A stretch of DNA of 64,000 nt from Roseovarius sp. MMSF_3350 (GTDB lineage Bacteria; Pseudomonadota; Alphaproteobacteria; Rhodobacterales; Rhodobacteraceae): the NCBI RefSeq assembly GCF_030733425.1, contig NZ_JASHIZ010000024.1:1-64000 (forward strand), read 5' to 3'. Position numbers and translations under genes: made by a program. The notes under the pieces are model-generated. The model did not search any database and was not told where the DNA came from. It worked only from the letters and a program-made list of their open reading frames with translations. Positions 60,071 to 64,000 of the stretch are shown here, piece by piece (position 1 is the stretch's first letter; every line of letters starts with the position of its first letter).

Positions 60071-61735
60071 CTACCCCGCCTTCACCGCAGCCCCCAGCCG
60101 TGCCGCCCGCCGCCCCGGCTCGTCGCGCCCGATCGAGCGGCACAGCACGATCACCGGCAACAGTCCGAACGCCACCAGCACCAGCGACGGCACCGCCGCC
60201 TCGTGCAGCCGCTCGTCGGCGGCCAGCCGGTGCGCCTGCACCGCCAGCGTCTGAAAGTTGAACGGATGCAGGATCAGCGTCGCCGGCAATTCCTTCATCA
60301 CGTCCACGAACACGATCAACAGCGCCGTCAGCACCGAGGACCGCGCCACCGGCAGATGCACCCGCATGAGCAGCTTCGGCCCCGACTGCCCCAGCGACCG
60401 CCCGATGGCATCGAAATGCCCCGGCACCGTCGCCATGCCACTGTCATAGGCATTCAATGCGGCGGCCATGAACCGCGTCATATAGGCCAGCACCATCAAC
60501 CAGATCGACCCGGTGATCAGCAGGCCTGTGTCGATGCCGAAATTGGCTTCCATCACCCGGTCGATCAGGTTGTCGAGCGCGGCCATCGGCACCATCAGGC
60601 CCACCGCGATGACGCCCCCCGGCACCGCGTATCCCAGCCCCGCGCCCACCACCAGCGCCTTGCTGCCCTTTGTGGGCCGCGTCCGGGCGCGGAACCCGAT
60701 CAGGATCGCGCCCATCACCGTCAGGACCGCCGCCACCGAGGCCAGCATCACCGAGTTCTGCATGAAGCCGATATAGCGCGACGCGAACAGGTTCTGTCCC
60801 GAGCCCACGGCCATCGTCCCCAGCATGATCACCGGCACGATGAAGCCCAGCAACACCGGCACGAGACAGATCAGTGCCGCTATCCACCCCGCGCCGCCGG
60901 TCAGCCGCGGCTTCTCCAGGGTGTCGAATCGCGCCCCGCGTCCCGCCGTCTGGGCGCGCCCCCGCTGCGCCCGTTCCAGCCCGGCCACCAGCAGCGCGAA
61001 CATCAGCAGGCACAGCGACAATTGCGCCGCCGCAGGCCTGTCACCAAGGCTGAACCACGCCTGGTAGATCCCGGTGGCGAAGGTCTGCACGTTGAAGAAG
61101 GCCACCGTGCCGTAATCCGCGATCGTCTCCATCACCGCCAGCAGCGCACCGCCCGCAATGGCCGGCCGCGCCATGGGCAATGCTACGCGCCAGAAGGCCT
61201 TCATTGGCGAGCGCCCCAAAGTACGCGCCACCAGAAACGCGTTCGACGATTGCTGCCGGAACGAGGCCCGCGCCAGCAGGTAGACATATGGATAAAGCAC
61301 GATGATCAGCATCAGCGCGGCCCCGCCCAGGCTCCGGATCTCGGGAAACCAGTAATCGCGCGGCCCCCATCCCGTCACATCACGCAGAAGCGTCTGCACC
61401 GGCCCGGGATGATCCAGCAGATAGGTATAGGCATAGGCCAGCACATAGGCCGGAAAGGCCAGCGGCAGCGCCAGCGCGATCTCCAGCCAGCGATGCCCCG
61501 GAAAGCGATAGACCGTCACCAGCCACGCGGTGACCGACCCGATCACGGCCGTCGATACCCCCACCACGACCACCAGGATCAGTGTCGTTATCGTATAACG
61601 CGGCAGAACGCTGGACAGAACGTTGCGCCACGTATCCAGGTCGCCGGTAAATGCCGCCAGCGCCGACGCGGCAATCGGCGCCACGCACAATGCGACGACG
61701 ATCCAGGCCATGCGATGCAACAGGCTTTCCGACAT
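60071..61735 (-). CDS. Ferric-iron-type ABC transporter permease (FbpB-like, two fused permease domains)
   Basis: The 554-residue membrane protein has about twelve helices and two binding-protein-dependent permease domains, each with an EAA-type loop (ARTLGRSPMKAFWRVALPMA in the first; AIGRSLGQSGPKLLMRVHLP in the second). This fused layout is typical of FbpB/SfuB iron(III) importers. The start at 61735 (MSESLLHR) is the natural one; a longer frame to 61786 is polar. The ATPase and binding protein are not adjacent. It lies 176 bases downstream of hemP on the same strand, so it may share the iron-responsive control. Confidence 0.88.
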   Translation of the reverse strand: MSESLLHRMAWIVVALCVAPIAASALAAFTGDLDTWRNVLSSVLPRYTITTLILVVVVGVSTAVIGSVTAWLVTVYRFPGHRWLEIALALPLAFPAYVLAYAYTYLLDHPGPVQTLLRDVTGWGPRDYWFPEIRSLGGAALMLIIVLYPYVYLLARASFRQQSSNAFLVARTLGRSPMKAFWRVALPMARPAIAGGALLAVMETIADYGTVAFFNVQTFATGIYQAWFSLGDRPAAAQLSLCLLMFALLVAGLERAQRGRAQTAGRGARFDTLEKPRLTGGAGWIAALICLVPVLLGFIVPVIMLGTMAVGSGQNLFASRYIGFMQNSVMLASVAAVLTVMGAILIGFRARTRPTKGSKALVVGAGLGYAVPGGVIAVGLMVPMAALDNLIDRVMEANFGIDTGLLITGSIWLMVLAYMTRFMAAALNAYDSGMATVPGHFDAIGRSLGQSGPKLLMRVHLPVARSSVLTALLIVFVDVMKELPATLILHPFNFQTLAVQAHRLAADERLHEAAVPSLVLVAFGLLPVIVLCRSIGRDEPGRRAARLGAAVKAG

Positions 61736-61911
61736 CCGGCGGGTCCCTTGTGGAAATGACCGCCCTTCGCTGCCACATCCGGCCACGACTTGCCAGCAAA
61801 AACCTGACCAAAACGGTTTGCCCGGCCAGGGTCCAGTGGGCCGGACGGGGCCGTCAGCGCCCCGCCATCCCGGGCCCGGCCCGGGATCTCCCGTCTACGG
61901 CGGACGCAGCC

Positions 61912-62088
61912 TCACTTCGTCAGGATCAACTTGCCCGCCCGCGTGATTCGCAAGGTGTAGACCTTGCCATCCAGCGTGATATGCGCGGTCGATTGCCCGC
62001 GCGTAAGCTCGCGTGCATCATGCAGGGTCTCGCCCGTATCGCTTGCCGGTACGAGCTGCGGCATTTCCTTTGTCTGCGCCCGGATCAT
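61912..62088 (-). CDS. hemP: Hemin uptake protein HemP
   Basis: A 58-residue protein with the HemP pattern: LHDARELTRGQSTAHITLDG, then VYTLRITRAGKLILTK to the stop. HemP proteins are small iron-regulated proteins linked to haem uptake; in some species they activate haem receptor genes. The ATG overlaps the stop of the upstream small gene (ATGA), so translation is coupled. An Iron-Rhodo-type operator lies upstream of that small gene. No haem receptor or ATPase genes are next to it in the window. Confidence 0.88.
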   Translation of the reverse strand: MIRAQTKEMPQLVPASDTGETLHDARELTRGQSTAHITLDGKVYTLRITRAGKLILTK

Positions 62089-62252
62089 GCCCCGGCCTCC
62101 CCGGCGGCGGAGTGAAGCAGCCGTTCCAGCATCAGGTCAAGACACAGACCGCTCGTCATCGCGGCCTCCAGAAGGTGAAAGGATCGGGCGTCCGGCAACA
62201 TTCCGTGCCGCGGGTCTCGGCCAGCCTGTTCGGGGTGAGGCATCACATGCAT
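62085..62252 (-). CDS. Small unknown protein coupled to hemP
   Basis: An open frame of 55 codons (MHVMPHPEQAGRDPRHGML, then ARSFHLLEAAMTSGLCLDLM, ending LLHSAAGEAGA) whose TGA overlaps the hemP ATG. GGAG stands seven bases before the ATG at 62252; a second ATG at 62243 is also possible. The good ribosome site, the 4-base overlap and the operator just upstream argue that it is translated. No family recognised; one Cys and several His might be haem- or metal-related, but this is speculation. Confidence 0.5.
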   Translation of the reverse strand: MHVMPHPEQAGRDPRHGMLPDARSFHLLEAAMTSGLCLDLMLERLLHSAAGEAGA

Positions 62253-62313
62253 GATCGCGCTCCATTGGTTGCGATTTTAAGTGGATGGCTGACCTAGCTG
62301 GCTGGCTTGCCTA

Positions 62314-62343
62314 ATTTCTGATTGAATTAGTCAGAAATGTCAA
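62314..62343 (-). promoter_or_regulatory. Iron-Rhodo-type operator and promoter of the hemP operon
   Basis: TGA-TTGAATTAG-TCA (62319-62333) matches the TGA-N9-TCA Iron-Rhodo box described for RirA-type iron regulation in Rhodobacterales; the symmetry extends to ATTTCTGA/TCAGAAAT (62314-62338). On the minus strand TTGACA (62338-62343) stands directly upstream, so a bound repressor would cover the promoter spacer. It lies about 62 bases before the first gene of the hemP unit and right after the modC stop. Confidence 0.7.
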
Positions 62344-62353
62344 CGGGCGGATT

Positions 62354-63448
62354 TCAGCCAGCCGCACCGCCGATGCTGCCGCGCGGAATCGCGGTCGCAT
62401 TCAGGATCGCAAAGCATGTCATTCCGGGGGCGATCCGCAGTTCGGTCGCCGCACGCTGCGTGATGCGTGCAAGAAACACGTCCCGGCCCGCCCGCAACTG
62501 CACTGCCACTCCGGGGCCCATCCCCCGATGCAGCGCCACCACTTCGACCGGCAGCACGTTGTGCGACGACAGCCCCTCAGGTGCTGCCCGCGACAACAGC
62601 ACGTCCTGTGCCAGCACCCGCAGCCGAATCGTGCTGCCTTCGGGCGCCGACACCCCGGGCAACAGCAATTCGCCCCCCGACAGGGTCAGCCGGCTCAGCC
62701 CGTCCGCGCCCTGTTCCGCCACCTGCGCGGGCAGGATCGCACCCGCCTCGCGCACGCCCACCAGCGGCAACGCCTTGGGGTCGCTCAGCACCGCCTCGGC
62801 CCGGCCCGACAAGACCACCTGCCCGCGTTGCATCACCACCAGTTCATCGGCCAGCCGCGCCACCTCGGCCAGGTTGTGCGAAACATACACGATCGGCACC
62901 TGCGCCACGTCGCGCAGCCGCTCCAGATAGGGAAAAATCTCGTCCTTGCGCGGCTCGTCCAGCGCCGCCAACGGTTCGTCCATCAGCAACAGCCGCGGCC
63001 GCGACAGCCAGGCCCGCGCCAGCGCCACCCGCTGCTTCTCGCCGCCCGACAGCGTGTTGGGCCGACGCTCCAGCAACGCCTCCAACCCCAGCAATTCCAC
63101 GACGCGCCCCATCTCCGCCCTGTCGAGCCCGCCTTTCGCAAAGCGCGCACCATAGCCGATATTGGCGGCGACGGTCATGTGCGGAAACAACCGCCCATCC
63201 TGGAACACATAGCCGATCCGCCGCTGCGCCGCAGGCACATGCACGCCCCGGTCCGCGTCGAACACCACGCTGTCCCCCAGCGCGATCCGGCCACCGTCCG
63301 GCCGCAGCAATCCGGCTATGGCGTTGACCACACTCGACTTGCCGGCGCCCGAGGGACCGAACAGCGCCGTCACCCCCGGCCCCGCCGCGAACGCCACGTC
63401 CAGGTCCAGCCCCGGAAACCTATGGCGGACCTCTACACCCAAACTCAT
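62354..63448 (-). CDS. modC: Molybdate ABC transporter ATP-binding protein
   Basis: The 364-residue ATPase has Walker A GPSGAGKS (residues 31-38), signature LSGGEKQRVALA, Walker B LLLMDEPLAALD and the switch His in YVSHNLAEV. The C-terminal 70 residues form a Mop/TOBE domain (LPVEVVALHRGMGPGVAVQL, then FLARITQRAATELRI), which with the short length marks it as ModC. The start at 63448 overlaps the modB stop by four bases. It energises molybdate import. Confidence 0.93.
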   Translation of the reverse strand: MSLGVEVRHRFPGLDLDVAFAAGPGVTALFGPSGAGKSSVVNAIAGLLRPDGGRIALGDSVVFDADRGVHVPAAQRRIGYVFQDGRLFPHMTVAANIGYGARFAKGGLDRAEMGRVVELLGLEALLERRPNTLSGGEKQRVALARAWLSRPRLLLMDEPLAALDEPRKDEIFPYLERLRDVAQVPIVYVSHNLAEVARLADELVVMQRGQVVLSGRAEAVLSDPKALPLVGVREAGAILPAQVAEQGADGLSRLTLSGGELLLPGVSAPEGSTIRLRVLAQDVLLSRAAPEGLSSHNVLPVEVVALHRGMGPGVAVQLRAGRDVFLARITQRAATELRIAPGMTCFAILNATAIPRGSIGGAAG

Positions 63449-64000
63449 CGCGGCGGTTCCTGCCCGATCCGCCGGGCCAGCCGCCGCGCAAGCCATTCAG
63501 ACATCAGCACCGCGCCCAGTGCCACGATGATCGCAAGGATCACCAGCCGGACCGCGCTGTCCTCACCGCCCGGCACTTGCAGGAAGGCGTATATCGCCGA
63601 CGGCAACGTCTGGGTTTCGCCCGGGATGTTCGCGACGAACGTGATGGTCGCGCCGAACTCGCCCATCGCCTTGGCGAATCCCAGCACCACGCCCGCCAGG
63701 ATACCGGGCGCGATCAGCGGCAGCGTCACGGTGCGAAACCGGGCCGCCCGCCCCGCGCCCAGCGTCTCGGCCGCGTCCTCCAGTTTCGGGTCCACCGCCT
63801 CGATCGCCAGCCGGATCGCCCGCACCATCAGCGGAAAGCCCATGATCCCGGCCGCCAGGGCCGCCCCGGTCCAGCGAAAGGCCAGCACGATGCCCCAGTC
63901 CGCCAGCAACCGGCCCAGCACGCCGTTCATCCCGAACGTCAGAAGCAGCAGGTAGCCGGTGACCACCGGCGGCAGGACCAGCGGCAGATGCACCAGCGCG
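63445..64000 (-). CDS. modB: Molybdate ABC transporter permease (5' end outside window)
   Basis: About 185 C-terminal residues of a ModB-type permease: LPLVLPPVVTGYLLL, the EAA loop AAETLGAGRAARFRTVTLPL, and GFAKAMGEFGATITFVANIPG, all typical of ModB/CysT permeases. The frame continues past base 64000, so some 40-50 residues are missing. It overlaps modC by four bases; modA is expected upstream, outside the window. Confidence 0.92.
   Translation of the reverse strand, partial: ALVHLPLVLPPVVTGYLLLLTFGMNGVLGRLLADWGIVLAFRWTGAALAAGIMGFPLMVRAIRLAIEAVDPKLEDAAETLGAGRAARFRTVTLPLIAPGILAGVVLGFAKAMGEFGATITFVANIPGETQTLPSAIYAFLQVPGGEDSAVRLVILAIIVALGAVLMSEWLARRLARRIGQEPPR

Overview
The window is a 64 kb chromosomal stretch of a G+C-rich alphaproteobacterium, most likely a marine Rhodobacteraceae (Roseobacter-group) strain. 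This rests on several features: a trimethylamine monooxygenase gene (tmm), an Iron-Rhodo-type operator in front of hemP, a tRNA-His with A73 and no G-1, large RTX/Hint proteins, a CarD-fdxA-S4-helicase block, and PntA and PntB as two separate subunits. No rRNA, CRISPR array, prophage or intact insertion sequence was seen.

Layout. 0-9.6 kb: the 3' part of a proline-rich membrane protein with a PilP/GspC-like end, a Kef-type antiporter, then on the minus strand TPR protein, Suv3-like helicase, S4 protein, ferredoxin and CarD. 9.6-20.4 kb: SCP2 protein, hydrolases, a ligase-associated exonuclease plus ATP-dependent DNA ligase pair, a DddP-like M24 protein with a divergent LysR regulator, an M3 oligopeptidase, a YbiI-type zinc finger protein and a DUF900 lipoprotein. 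20.4-26.3 kb: rpoH with its own heat-shock-like promoter, an RluA-type pseudouridine synthase whose start codon overlaps that of a divergent gene, tRNA-His, MmcB, a two-gene membrane protein/ClpP-fold protease unit, and a structured non-coding RNA candidate (6S-like). 26.4-37 kb: ribB-ribH-nusB, an MFS transporter, a DUF3422 protein, pntAB, an SDR enzyme and a YjbR protein. Five copies of a short palindromic repeat lie in the gaps between 26.4 and 32.3 kb. 37-44 kb: two tandem giant RTX proteins ending in Hint domains. 44-50 kb: a glutamine-amidotransferase-type hydrolase, pepN, a lytic transglycosylase and an unknown protein. 50-53.8 kb is the accessory patch: an A+T-richer PD-(D/E)XK nuclease gene between imperfect direct repeats, a DUF2235 hydrolase, and a truncated AraC gene fused head-to-head to a truncated cupin gene. 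53.8-64 kb: gatB, then a methylated-amine locus (thioesterase, GntR regulator, unusual substrate-binding protein, tmm), an iron-type ABC permease, hemP with a coupled small gene and operator, and modC plus the end of modB.

How the parts connect. ribB-ribH-nusB form a tight operon. modB and modC overlap by four bases. The exonuclease and ligase overlap by four bases and probably act together in DNA repair. Matching palindromes with ATTGGT or CTGGTCC cores lie at the GntR/thioesterase intergenic region and in front of tmm, so the GntR protein is a plausible common regulator. A+T-rich perfect palindromes and GC hairpins sit at many gene ends and probably act as terminators.
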